The translations under genes were made by a program, and so were the position numbers. Below, piece by piece: positions 44,405 to 54,319 of a stretch of DNA of 64,000 bases (position 1 is its first letter; each line of letters starts with the position of its first letter). The DNA is taken from the NCBI GenBank assembly GCA_900545865.1, contig URAN01000004.1:35026-99025 (forward strand), written 5' to 3'. The notes beneath the pieces are model-generated. The model was not told the DNA's origin. It saw only the letters and a program-made list of their open reading frames with translations, and ran no database searches. This stretch comes from an uncultured Eubacteriales bacterium. Its GTDB lineage: Bacteria; Bacillota; Clostridia; Monoglobales; Monoglobaceae.

Positions 44405-47400
44405 TTATCTTATGTCAAGCATTTTTGACAACGGCTTTGCGGAATCGAGGGATTTCCAGCACATAACCTTTGCCCTGACCGCATTTTCGGGTTTTTTCAG
44501 CGTAATCGTTTCCGTATGCTCACCCTCGGCTTTATCGTCTATATAAGTGTCAACGCCTTGAATATCCAAAAGCTCACCGTCTTTGCCGTAATAACCGATA
44601 ACCACAGCAACCGGCACACTCTCGCCCATCGTGTTAATTACGTCGAGCTTAACAGATGCCTCTGCCGCCTTCCATTGCGAATAGGTTAAAACCTCTGTTC
44701 CGCCCAAATTAAGCGATAAAAGCTTTGCCGAAAACTCTTTTTTCGCAGTTCTGAGCGTATATTCGGTCTGACCTGTGACAAGCAAATCCGCCAATGATTT
44801 CATACCGCTCAAAATCTTTAAGCTGTACTCTGTTTCGGCTTTTAAAGCGTCGGTAAGGTTTAAAATGAGCTTTGTTCCGTCTTGTGACAGGGTATACGCA
44901 ACATCAGTATTATCCGATACGGATTTTAGCGAAATTTTATCCTTAGCTGTTCTTATATTGATAATATCCTTAAAATCAATTGCAATTTTAGCCGTATTCA
45001 GGCTTACATTGTTAATATCACTGCCCGTTTCGCCGTTCTTTGTGATATAAGATACCGAATTGCTGTCAAGCTTTGGCGCTTTTTCCGTCTGTTTTACAAT
45101 AATATTATCCACCGATATTGTATGATCACAATAAAATTTTATGGCATCATATAAACGGTTATCATACATACTGTGTCCCCATGTTTCGGTTTTCGAGAAG
45201 GTTCCGCTGCCGTTTATCTTGTTATCGGCATTGTTTTTTTCATATATTGCAAGGGTGTATGCGCCCGTACTGCGGTTAAACGTAAGGTCATATGAATACC
45301 ACGTATCATCTTTATAATCCAATCCCGTAAATTTCTCACCGGCAACCTCTATTTCTCCCGAAGGCTTGAGTGCAAGCAAGCCGAACGTGTCATATGTACT
45401 CTTTTCACCGCCGTCCGACAAACAATCCTTTTGAGTCATCGCAATCGAAAAATAATTTGAAACCTTGTTGTCGTTCATAAAGTCAAATTTAACATTATAG
45501 TCACCGCCGTCTTTCGGAATCACACGATCGAACGAATAACCCGAGTTTTTCCAGTCTGCATTGATTGTCATATACTTATTTCCGTTTTCCTCCGGATATG
45601 TAACCGACGGTGTCCCCGACCACATTTCAATAACTCTTGTTTCATTGTCATAATCGATATTCAGCAGAGTATTTCCGTCACTGATTTTTATAATCTTTTC
45701 ATACGGCTCGCATGACAAACCGAATTGCGTAAGTGCGGACGCCGTAACAGAAAGCGTATATACGCCGTCGGCCTCCAAAATATCTGTGAGCCTTAAAATA
45801 TAAGCCGTATTATCGTCTGCTTGTTCACCCGTATATGTAACAGCATTATCATCGGAATCCTTTAACGTTACCGCATTGTTGAGCGTTACTTTTGCCATTT
45901 TGTCGCTGAAGAAAATTTTTATTGCCGCAACAGAGGCGTTCAGACTCGGCATAACATTTCCGTAAATATCAAGATATTCAACCCTCGATACCTTAGCCGA
46001 CTTTATAACCTTTTTAACATTAATATTATCGATGTGTATTTTACACGCCGTTCCGAACATCATTCTGTCCAATGCCTTTGTCGGAAAGTCCGAGCCGTTC
46101 GCCGTTGCCGTATTGGTCGGATTGTCTTTTTCCGTTACCGTTACGGTATATTCACCGCTGCCGCTGTCAACAGTCATTTTATAGCTGAACCATTTGTCGT
46201 TTTCGTATGCAACATTTACCGATGTGCCGCCGACCGACATTGTCCCGTTATTTAGGTTTATAAGTCTAAACTCGCCCGGCTGATTGCTGCCGCCGTGCTC
46301 TTCGTCCGTCAGGTAAACAACACCGTAATTGTTATAATAATTCAAAATCTTAAAATCAAATTCTATTTCGTATTCACTGGTTGAAATTGCATCATCGAAC
46401 ACAAAACCTCCGTAAGACCAACCCGGGTCGTCATTTATATATGCCACTCCGTTTTCAACCGAAAATTTCGGCTTGCCGCTATTCGATAACTGAACAAATT
46501 CGGGAATACGTTTTTCAAAATCGGCATCAAATATGACCGCTCCGTCCGATGCTGTTTCAATTAAAGTATAAGCGCTTGCGAGTGCTGCATCATATATTGA
46601 CTTTGCCGCCGTAGATATTCCGAGAGTATAATCAGCCCCTCCATTCAATTTTTTTGAAAGATTAAACGTATACGTCATCTGATCCTCCGATAACGTACCC
46701 TCGTTCGCTATATTTACACCGTCAGAGCCTTTGTACGAAACAGCGGATTTAAGCGACGCCAAATCCATCTTGTCCGAAAAACTAACCGCTATACCGGTTG
46801 TTGCCACCCCCGGCAGGGTTTGTTTTTTACCGTCTTGTCCGAAATATTTAACCGATAAAACCTTGGGTGCATCAACAAGCTTTGTCACATTGATATTATC
46901 AATATGTATTTTACACGCCGTTCCGAACATCATTGTGTTCAATGCTTTTGTCGGAAAGCCCGAACCGCTCGCCGTTGCCGTGTTTGTTGCGTTATCTTTT
47001 TCGGTTACGGTGACAGAATATGTCCCGTCGGCGCTGTTGGCGGTCATTTTATAGCTGAACCATTTGTCATTTTCATATGCAACATTTACCGATGTGCCGC
47101 CGACCGACAACGCCCCGTTATTTAGGTTTATAAGTCTAAACTCGCCCGGCTGATTGCTGCCGCCGTGCTCTTCGTCCGTCAGGTAAACAACACCGTAATT
47201 GTTATAATAATTCAAAATCTTAAAATCAAATTCTATTTCGTATTCACTGGTTGAAATTGCATCATCGAACACAAAACCTCCGTAAGACCAACCCGGGTCG
47301 TCATTTATATATGCCACTCCGTTTTCAACCGAGAATTGCGGTTTACCACCGTTTGACATCTGTACAAATTCGGGGTACGGCTCTTGTTCAAAATCCGCAC

Positions 47401-47527
47401 TGAAAATTGAAATTCCGCCGCCGTTTGCATTTACGATGGTCATTTGTCCGAACCCAAAAACGCTTATCAGCATTGTCAGGGTCAAAACCATTGCCGAAAG
47501 TCTTTTTAAATTCATCTTTTTACACAT
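44405..47527 (-). CDS. Secreted tandem LamG-like / Ig-like repeat protein (1040 aa)
   Basis: AGAGGA precedes the ATG; signal peptide NLKRLSAMVLTLTMLISVFG. Two long repeats of 290 residues follow. Each has a jelly-roll (LamG/concanavalin-like) module with YEIEFDFKILNYYNNYGVVY and MMFGTACKIHIDNINV, and then an Ig-like module of the SbsA/Big_5 type (GIAVSFSDKMDLASLKSAVS). A third, diverged jelly-roll (YNVKFDFMNDNKVSNYF) and Ig-like module come next, then a C-terminal beta domain. There is no SLH, dockerin or catalytic motif. The third jelly-roll is close to the N-terminal module of the two glycoside hydrolases upstream in the operon. Likely a carbohydrate-binding or structural surface protein. 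Confidence 0.82.
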   Translation of the reverse strand: MCKKMNLKRLSAMVLTLTMLISVFGFGQMTIVNANGGGISIFSADFEQEPYPEFVQMSNGGKPQFSVENGVAYINDDPGWSYGGFVFDDAISTSEYEIEFDFKILNYYNNYGVVYLTDEEHGGSNQPGEFRLINLNNGALSVGGTSVNVAYENDKWFSYKMTANSADGTYSVTVTEKDNATNTATASGSGFPTKALNTMMFGTACKIHIDNINVTKLVDAPKVLSVKYFGQDGKKQTLPGVATTGIAVSFSDKMDLASLKSAVSYKGSDGVNIANEGTLSEDQMTYTFNLSKKLNGGADYTLGISTAAKSIYDAALASAYTLIETASDGAVIFDADFEKRIPEFVQLSNSGKPKFSVENGVAYINDDPGWSYGGFVFDDAISTSEYEIEFDFKILNYYNNYGVVYLTDEEHGGSNQPGEFRLINLNNGTMSVGGTSVNVAYENDKWFSYKMTVDSGSGEYTVTVTEKDNPTNTATANGSDFPTKALDRMMFGTACKIHIDNINVKKVIKSAKVSRVEYLDIYGNVMPSLNASVAAIKIFFSDKMAKVTLNNAVTLKDSDDNAVTYTGEQADDNTAYILRLTDILEADGVYTLSVTASALTQFGLSCEPYEKIIKISDGNTLLNIDYDNETRVIEMWSGTPSVTYPEENGNKYMTINADWKNSGYSFDRVIPKDGGDYNVKFDFMNDNKVSNYFSIAMTQKDCLSDGGEKSTYDTFGLLALKPSGEIEVAGEKFTGLDYKDDTWYSYDLTFNRSTGAYTLAIYEKNNADNKINGSGTFSKTETWGHSMYDNRLYDAIKFYCDHTISVDNIIVKQTEKAPKLDSNSVSYITKNGETGSDINNVSLNTAKIAIDFKDIINIRTAKDKISLKSVSDNTDVAYTLSQDGTKLILNLTDALKAETEYSLKILSGMKSLADLLVTGQTEYTLRTAKKEFSAKLLSLNLGGTEVLTYSQWKAAEASVKLDVINTMGESVPVAVVIGYYGKDGELLDIQGVDTYIDDKAEGEHTETITLKKPENAVRAKVMCWKSLDSAKPLSKMLDIR
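46244..46462 (-). repeat. 219-base exact direct repeat, copy 2 (copy 1 at 47114-47332)
   Basis: These 219 bases are identical by eye to 47114-47332, at an offset of exactly 870 bases (290 codons). The two copies encode the same part of successive jelly-roll modules. Identity at third codon positions points to recent duplication or gene conversion. Confidence 0.9.
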
Positions 47528-47560
47528 TTTTAAATCCTCTTTTCTTTTTATAAATTTTAA

Positions 47561-50500
47561 TTATTTTACTAATTTTATATTGCCGAACATGGTTGCGTTT
47601 TTCGTCTCGCCTATTCCTTTTGTCAAAACGACAAAACCGCGTCTGCCGCTGCCGTCATTATCGTTTGCGATAATGTTGAATTTCAGCGTTGCTCCCGCCT
47701 CGACCTTTTCTCTGCCTATTGTTTCCGTCCAAGGAAAGACCATTTTATAAATCGTGTGGTTGTTCACCCTGTCAATTTTTATATCACAATTATTAACAAC
47801 ACCGTAATTCATCGTTGTACTCGGGTGTATAGACCATCTGTACACCTGTACGTCATCCTCACTCTTGCCGCCCTTTGCAACACCTATTTCCGTATATTCG
47901 ATATTGGTGTTTCCGACGCCCATACCTATCATATCCGCATCCTGAAAACCTATCTGCAAGCAATCACCCATCCATATTTTATCACCTTCCTCTTTTTGAT
48001 ATAAAACATCATCCTTTACATCACAATAAACATATAAATTATCTTCATCCCATAAAAGCGTTCCCTTAAAGGAACAATCGTCAGTGCCGCCCCATTTGAC
48101 GTTAAAAAGTTCAGAGTATGACTCTGCCGCAAGCTCATCATCGGCGGCAAAAATATCGCCTTTGTCCGTATTCCCGTCAAAGACCGTCCAATCCTTTTTG
48201 CCTGTATTGTTATATCGCACGTTTATGTCATTGATATACGAAATCTTTTTATCCAGTTTAAAACCGTCACCGAGGTCAATCTTTGCCGTTGTTTCAACCG
48301 ATTTTATGTAAGGCGTTTTGGGAACATTGAGATAAACCGTTCCCGTTTCGCCGGGTTTCAAACCGATTAATCGTCTTATTTCTCTCTTGCCCGACATCTT
48401 GGTGAAATCTGCCGTAAGTATTCCGTCAAGCGGTATTCCCGCCGTTTCGTTTGTGACCGATACCGCTATTGCATTTCTGTCCGCACCGGTCTGTTCTTTT
48501 GTCAGCTCATAGCTCGCCGATACTCCGCCTTTTTGTATTACCGCATAATATTTTGCGTAATACAAGAGGTTTTCTCCGTCATACACTTTTACGCAAATCG
48601 GCTCTTCTTGAAATGCATTATCCGTTGTTTTTACCTCAATTTTTCCTTTTCCGTCTATGATGCCCGTATTTTGCTCTATCACCGCGTTCGGTGTACCGAC
48701 CGCCTCAATTCTTAAATTTCTCGATTCTGTGTCAGTTATATTAAAGACGCAGTTATCATTTTTTACCGCCTTGATTTTGGCATTGTCAACGGATATTACG
48801 CTGTTCGTCCGTTCGAATTTTTTGAAATCCCCGACTATATATATCGGCTCGAAATTCGCTGTAAAGTTATATACACCGTTGTTCGATGAAATTTCGCCCT
48901 CTTTGTTTGAGTACAGATCATAAATATCGATTTTATCCGTACCGAGGTCAAGCGCAATGTTTTCGTATCCTCTGTCATTCCAAAGCATAATCACCTGCTT
49001 TCCGTCACCGCGCTTGAATCTGTACGCTCTCGTTGTCGTATCGTATATCAAGCCGTCAATATATTCTGCTCTGCCTATCATTTTATTATAAGCTGCAAGA
49101 GCAAGATATGACGGTTTCGCCGCATAGGGTACGACATCCGCATGGTTTCCTACAAGTCCGAAATTAGCCTCCGTATCCCCGTCTTTTACATAACTCGTTC
49201 CTCTTATTCCCGTATTTTCCATACAGTACCAATAAACCTTTTCAACAATTCCCTGAACCTTTGTTGTCGCAAACATTTGAGCACAGTCCGCCGCCTGTCC
49301 CTTAACCGATGAAATCAGCGGTGTTGATGATACGGCAAGCTCTGTTATTTCAAGAGGAATGTCAATATCGTATTTTTTCATCAGCTCTTTCATCTTTACG
49401 ATTTTGTCCTCATAAACATCATCTCTGAAAAGAGTTGACCAGCTCTCGCCCGGTATTTCGGTTTTGTACTCGCCGCTGTCAAAATCGTACGGATGAATGG
49501 TTATTACGTCCATATACTTTTCCGCATCCTTGCCGAGTATCTGAAAGACACCCTCTATCCACGACCACGGCATCGAACCGGTACAAAGTCCCATTACAAT
49601 TCCGTCGGGGTCGTTTTTCTTGATTATCGGTGCAGCCATCTTTAATATTTTGCAATATGTTTCGGCTGACATAACCCAGTTCGGTTCATTCACTACCTCC
49701 CAATATGTCACGTCATCCTTATGCTTTTTGACCGAATATTCAAGGTATCTTTGATAACCCATCCACATCTCGGGTGAATCGTTATTATAAAGCGTTGAAT
49801 TATCCCACGTTTTACCTGTCGGTGAATAAAGCGGATTTTGAATACCCAAAATCGCAAGATTTCCTATTCCCGATTCAACCGCATCTTTAAAATGCCTGTG
49901 ACGAACGGGATTTTCTATATACTTTCCCCTCTCGCCGTCATACGGCTCGGTATCATACCACGTATAATCCTTTCGCATTGCCGAAATCCCGACCTGAAGC
50001 ATAAGCTGTTTAAAGCTCTGCCACATCTCATCGCTTTCCATATATGCAACGTTTACCGCTGTGAAAGGATTTAAAGGTTCGCCCTCTTCCCTCTTGTTCA
50101 CAACCGAAAACATATAATTTTTGCTTTTTCTCTCCGCTGTTTCACCCGTACTTTTATTTTTGCACGTATATTTAAACGTTATATCATAACAGTCATATCG
50201 TTCAACCTTTGGCACAACCGAAAAATCCGCCGTTTCTCTCGCACCCAGTTCCATTTCACCGACCGAGCCTTTGTCTATACTGTTACCGTCCTCGTTTGTT
50301 ACCTCATACTCGATTTTTACATCCGCCGCCGAACCGAGCTTGTTTCTGACCGAAACGTCAAGCTTTTTCTCATCATTCATAGAAAAGATATTGCCGACCT
50401 GATTCGATGTCACACCGAATGACAAAGGGTCAACAGTTGATTCGGCAACCGAAATATTTGCGATATTTAACGTTCCGGTAATACCGAACCTTAACATATC

Positions 50501-51160
50501 ATAGCTTCTGTCGGGCATTGACGCACCCCATGCGGACGCACTTGTGCTCGAACACGCACCGCTATATTCCGCTTTGTTTTCGGGGTTATCCTTCTCTGTT
50601 ATCACAAGCTTTAGATTGCCCGACACCTGATTAAAAATCAAACGATAGTTATACCACTTTTTTTCGCTGTACTTGATTCCGCTTGTCGCACTGCCCGCAA
50701 TCATAAAATCGCCGCTGTCGGTAATTTTAAGCAAGCCGAACTGGTGATAAACCGCCTCACCGATAAGTGACGCTTTTTCAACAAGCGACACCGTATAAAA
50801 CTGTGTCGACAATCCCTCGCCGCTGAAATCAAACGAAACCTCATAGTCACCGTCATCTTTCGGAACGGGTGATTCAAATGCATAACCCCAGTTCGTCCAG
50901 TCGGGCATAATTGTCATACACTTTTGATTTACGCCGCCTATTGTCGCATCAGATATATAATGCTTCGGTTCGCCGCCGTCACCTTTGACAAGCGGCGGGT
51001 AATCTTCGGAATTATAATCAACCTTTAAAAATTCGCCCGATGACACGTTATCCGCTGACTGTTCGGAATAAATCCCCTGCATTGGACACAAAAGCAATGC
51101 TGATAATACCATTGATGCGGCACGCAGCCAAAATCCTCGTTTTGTTTTCTTTGACTTCAT
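47561..51160 (-). CDS. Secreted clan GH-A glycoside hydrolase with C-terminal CBM9-like domain (1199 aa)
   Basis: AAAGGAGG precedes the ATG; signal peptide in residues 1-33. Domain order: jelly-roll carbohydrate-binding-like module (about 45-250); Ig-like module (about 255-365); a TIM barrel (about 370-690) with the acid/base Glu492 in WEVVNEPNW and a likely nucleophile Glu607 in LEITELA; beta domain (about 690-800) ending EPIYIVGDFKKFE; Ig-like region; and a CBM9-like domain (about 975-1199, LLWDEDNLYVYCDVKDDVLY and GDCLQIGFQD). The catalytic pair and strand layout fit clan GH-A, perhaps near GH39 or GH5; the exact family and substrate cannot be settled by eye. It has no SLH anchor. A paralogue lies 46 bases upstream. 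Confidence 0.85.
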   Translation of the reverse strand: MKSKKTKRGFWLRAASMVLSALLLCPMQGIYSEQSADNVSSGEFLKVDYNSEDYPPLVKGDGGEPKHYISDATIGGVNQKCMTIMPDWTNWGYAFESPVPKDDGDYEVSFDFSGEGLSTQFYTVSLVEKASLIGEAVYHQFGLLKITDSGDFMIAGSATSGIKYSEKKWYNYRLIFNQVSGNLKLVITEKDNPENKAEYSGACSSTSASAWGASMPDRSYDMLRFGITGTLNIANISVAESTVDPLSFGVTSNQVGNIFSMNDEKKLDVSVRNKLGSAADVKIEYEVTNEDGNSIDKGSVGEMELGARETADFSVVPKVERYDCYDITFKYTCKNKSTGETAERKSKNYMFSVVNKREEGEPLNPFTAVNVAYMESDEMWQSFKQLMLQVGISAMRKDYTWYDTEPYDGERGKYIENPVRHRHFKDAVESGIGNLAILGIQNPLYSPTGKTWDNSTLYNNDSPEMWMGYQRYLEYSVKKHKDDVTYWEVVNEPNWVMSAETYCKILKMAAPIIKKNDPDGIVMGLCTGSMPWSWIEGVFQILGKDAEKYMDVITIHPYDFDSGEYKTEIPGESWSTLFRDDVYEDKIVKMKELMKKYDIDIPLEITELAVSSTPLISSVKGQAADCAQMFATTKVQGIVEKVYWYCMENTGIRGTSYVKDGDTEANFGLVGNHADVVPYAAKPSYLALAAYNKMIGRAEYIDGLIYDTTTRAYRFKRGDGKQVIMLWNDRGYENIALDLGTDKIDIYDLYSNKEGEISSNNGVYNFTANFEPIYIVGDFKKFERTNSVISVDNAKIKAVKNDNCVFNITDTESRNLRIEAVGTPNAVIEQNTGIIDGKGKIEVKTTDNAFQEEPICVKVYDGENLLYYAKYYAVIQKGGVSASYELTKEQTGADRNAIAVSVTNETAGIPLDGILTADFTKMSGKREIRRLIGLKPGETGTVYLNVPKTPYIKSVETTAKIDLGDGFKLDKKISYINDINVRYNNTGKKDWTVFDGNTDKGDIFAADDELAAESYSELFNVKWGGTDDCSFKGTLLWDEDNLYVYCDVKDDVLYQKEEGDKIWMGDCLQIGFQDADMIGMGVGNTNIEYTEIGVAKGGKSEDDVQVYRWSIHPSTTMNYGVVNNCDIKIDRVNNHTIYKMVFPWTETIGREKVEAGATLKFNIIANDNDGSGRRGFVVLTKGIGETKNATMFGNIKLVK

Positions 51161-51206
51161 TCAAATGAACCTCCTTTATATTACTTTGCAATCGCCATAT
51201 ATGAAT

Positions 51207-54083
51207 CTAATTATTTGTGTAGCATACAAGCGGTTTGCTGTACGGAACTATATTCTTTTCCGAACCGAACAAATAAAACTTGATTTTGTAACAACCGTTC
51301 GGTATATCAAGTGCGATATTCCGATTTAAAACGCCTCGTTTTGTCGCTTCGACATTTGTCAAATTCGTTTGCATAAGCGTTCCGTCATTCGCATAATATG
51401 CGGTTATCAGCTTTGCCGCCGCATCGCTTTTGACATTCTCGGCAAAGATTTCGACATCGACATCGGTTGTCCCCGTATTTATTGTAAAGTCGTTAATACC
51501 TGTACCCTTTAGCTTGTTCAGCGTCAGCGATTGGCTCATAAAATGAGTTTTTGCCGCATACACCAAGTCGTTGCCGTTATATAATTTTATCGTCAGCGAA
51601 TCCTCCGCCTTTCCCAATCCCCCGATCTTTGCATCAAATCCGATTGTTCCGCCGGACGAATTTATGTTTTCGGTCTTAACTGCACCGGGCGAAATTATCT
51701 CTGCTCTGAGATTTCGGTTTCTCGAATCGGATATGTTCACCCTAACCGTGTCACCGCTCGAAACATTTTGACTATTCTTTGAAACGAAAATCTCATTTTG
51801 CGACAACTCGAATTTATTGATGTTTCCCGTTATATAAATCGGCTCAAACCCGGCATTAAAGCTGAATTTACCGTTGTCGGACTTAATATCGCCGAGCTTG
51901 TTCCCGTATTTGTCATATACCGATACGCTGTTTACACCCAAATCAAGGCAAATGTTTTGCTCCGTTTCCTCTGACCAAAGAACAGCGGCGTCCCTGCCGT
52001 TCTTTTTAAAACGGTACGCCTTCGCTCCGTCTTTCGACACCGTACTTACATAAGTGCCGCCGCCGACAATTTTGTTATATGCGCACGCCGCAAGATATGA
52101 CGGTTTTGCCGCATATGGCACAACATCATATTTGTTTCCGACAAGTCCGTAATTCCCTTCAATGTCATATTCCGTATAATCTCTGTCGCCGCGCTCCATT
52201 GTGTTTTCAAGACAGTACCAGTATATACTGTCCGTCTTATTCTGCGCCGCATCAATCGTCATAAGCTGTGCCAGCTCTGCCGCCTGGCGCGTCGGCGAAC
52301 AAACCCCCGTGGTTGACGTTATTGCCATTTCCGAAACATTCAGACCCAAGCCGCCGCAGTTATATTGTTGCATGAGTGCTTTAATTCGGTCAATCTTTGA
52401 CAGGTACAAGGCATCTCTGATTCGTATGCCCCAGCTTTCGTTCTCAATAACCGTTTTATAATCTCCGTCGTCAAAATCATACGGATGAACGCTGAGCACA
52501 TCCAAATATTCCGATGGATTGTCTTTGATTATATTTAAGAGATTTTCTATCCAGTCCCACGGAACGCTTCCTGTCACAAAGCCCGTAACCTTTGCTGTTT
52601 TATCAAATTTTTTTATTATTCTGTTTGCACGTTTTAAATAATCGGCATAGACCTGTGCCGACATATTCCAATTCGGCTCGTTTAATATTTCATAATCGGT
52701 GACAAGTCCCTGATAATTTACGGCACAATATGTGACATACTTTTCCCATGCGGCATATGCGTTTGCTCCTAACAGATGAGCATATGAGTTCGCCCAAATT
52801 CCGTTGTTATAAACCGGGTTCGTTGCCGAAAGCACCACCGTATTAGAGATATTTCTTTTCTCGGCATCTTCATACCAACAGGTCACATTCGGCGAAACAT
52901 AATTGCCCTTGCTCGGCTCTGTGTCATACCACGTCAGATCCTTTCTCACCCCGGTTATTCCCGCGTCGGTTATAACCGCCTTTAATTTTTCCCACTCGCC
53001 AAAATCGTATATGTATGGGATATTTACTCTCATTTTCGGGTTTCCCGTTTCGGCGTTGCTCAGCTTATCGGCAACCGACAAAGCGAATTTTGACGAACTG
53101 TACGAAAAACTTTCTCCGTTTGAATTTCCCTCAATTCGAAATATTACTTTATAAATTCCGAAATCATTTATACCAAGCTTTATATTCTTTTGAATCTTCT
53201 CGCCCGCTTTTAATGTAACCGAACCGATGCTTTTTCGTTCGGTTACATTTCCGTTTTCATCAAAAACCTCATATGATATATTGGCGTTTGCCGTGCTTGT
53301 CAGCACGTTTTCGAACTCTGCGGTAACGCTTTTTTCATCCTCCGCCGAAAAGATATTGCCTGTCTTTGCACTTGTGACCCTTGTATATATCGGCTCGTCT
53401 TTCGAAACGGAAAGGTCTATATCCGCTATATCTATTGTGCCGTCATACGTGAATTTAAGCGTATCGTATTCCCGTATCGGAATACCGATCCCCCACGAAC
53501 CGATGTTTCCGACCGTTCCGTTATACTCGGCATAATCCGATGGGTTGTTTTTCAGTGAAATTTTAGCCTTTATTTCCGTTGTGTATGGATTAAATTTCAA
53601 ACTGTACAAGTACCATTGGGTATTTTGGCATTTGATTCCGTCAAGTTCTTTTCCGGCAACCATAAACCTATCTCCGTCCGTCAGCCTTAATATTCCGAAC
53701 TGACGATATGCTTCCGTTCCGTCTGTTTCCGATTTTGCCTCGGACAGCATAAGCTGGTATCCTCCGCCCTTTTCCACTATTTTAAATTCAAAGCCTAAGC
53801 TGTACCATTTGTTTTCGGATTTTACTGCACGGCTTAAATTAAAACCCTTATTTGCCCAGTTGGGTGATATTTCCAGATATGATGTTTTTTTGCTCACTAT
53901 ACGACATTTCGCATTCGAGCTTAAAAGCAAATCGGGAATATAGGGGTTGTTATTAAAATCAACCGACAAAAGATTCTCGGTTTCCGCCGCTGTGCAACAG
54001 CTGTAAATTAATAAAATGAATATAACCGCAACAACTTTTAAGCATTTTTTTGCATTGAATTTAATAATTTCATTTAATCTCAT
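51207..54083 (-). CDS. Secreted clan GH-A glycoside hydrolase (958 aa)
   Basis: First gene of the minus-strand glycan operon, with CGGAGG before the ATG and a hydrophobic signal (LKVVAVIFILLIYSCCTAAE). Domain order matches its downstream paralogue: jelly-roll module (about 40-245), Ig-like module, TIM barrel with YEILNEPNWNMSAQVY (acid/base Glu) and LNVSEMAITSTTG (likely nucleophile Glu), beta domain ending EPIYITGNINKFE, and an Ig-like end. It lacks the CBM9-like domain. The barrel shares WYDTEPSKGNY, VLSVHPYDFDDGDYKTVIEN and YWYCLENT with the paralogue, so both probably act on related linkages. No anchor is seen. Confidence 0.86.
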   Translation of the reverse strand: MRLNEIIKFNAKKCLKVVAVIFILLIYSCCTAAETENLLSVDFNNNPYIPDLLLSSNAKCRIVSKKTSYLEISPNWANKGFNLSRAVKSENKWYSLGFEFKIVEKGGGYQLMLSEAKSETDGTEAYRQFGILRLTDGDRFMVAGKELDGIKCQNTQWYLYSLKFNPYTTEIKAKISLKNNPSDYAEYNGTVGNIGSWGIGIPIREYDTLKFTYDGTIDIADIDLSVSKDEPIYTRVTSAKTGNIFSAEDEKSVTAEFENVLTSTANANISYEVFDENGNVTERKSIGSVTLKAGEKIQKNIKLGINDFGIYKVIFRIEGNSNGESFSYSSSKFALSVADKLSNAETGNPKMRVNIPYIYDFGEWEKLKAVITDAGITGVRKDLTWYDTEPSKGNYVSPNVTCWYEDAEKRNISNTVVLSATNPVYNNGIWANSYAHLLGANAYAAWEKYVTYCAVNYQGLVTDYEILNEPNWNMSAQVYADYLKRANRIIKKFDKTAKVTGFVTGSVPWDWIENLLNIIKDNPSEYLDVLSVHPYDFDDGDYKTVIENESWGIRIRDALYLSKIDRIKALMQQYNCGGLGLNVSEMAITSTTGVCSPTRQAAELAQLMTIDAAQNKTDSIYWYCLENTMERGDRDYTEYDIEGNYGLVGNKYDVVPYAAKPSYLAACAYNKIVGGGTYVSTVSKDGAKAYRFKKNGRDAAVLWSEETEQNICLDLGVNSVSVYDKYGNKLGDIKSDNGKFSFNAGFEPIYITGNINKFELSQNEIFVSKNSQNVSSGDTVRVNISDSRNRNLRAEIISPGAVKTENINSSGGTIGFDAKIGGLGKAEDSLTIKLYNGNDLVYAAKTHFMSQSLTLNKLKGTGINDFTINTGTTDVDVEIFAENVKSDAAAKLITAYYANDGTLMQTNLTNVEATKRGVLNRNIALDIPNGCYKIKFYLFGSEKNIVPYSKPLVCYTNN

Positions 54084-54233
54084 ATGAATCCTCCGATTTT
54101 AATTTGTAAATTTGTGATTCTCCGCTCTGTCTGCGCCCTTTGTCGGTCTGCACTCAAACTATGCCGACTGTCCCCTTGCGGATTTATGATGCATCGAGTA
54201 TTTCTTTTTCCGAAATACAATTTAAAAACGGTA

Positions 54234-54262
54234 TTGACTTTAATTAAATTTTATATTATAAT
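54234..54262 (+). promoter_or_regulatory. Promoter of the AraC gene at 54320
   Basis: Plus strand: TTGACT (54234-54239), 17 bases, TATAAT (54257-54262). It overlaps the minus-strand promoter at 54248-54276 almost completely. Confidence 0.7.
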
Positions 54263-54276
54263 AAGCAAAAAATCAA
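54248..54276 (-). promoter_or_regulatory. Promoter of the glycan operon (54083 leftwards)
   Basis: Minus strand: TTGATT (54271-54276), 17 bases, TAAAAT (54248-54253). Each promoter's -10 lies in the other's spacer, so only one polymerase can bind at a time. Confidence 0.55.
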
Positions 54277-54319
54277 TTGAGCAAACTTATTCATTTAATT
54301 ATTAAAGGGGGTCAAACTT

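Noticed and set aside
35813..54083. Prophage or integrative element
   Set aside because: No integrase, terminase, capsid, relaxase or conjugation genes; codon and base use look uniform with the neighbours.
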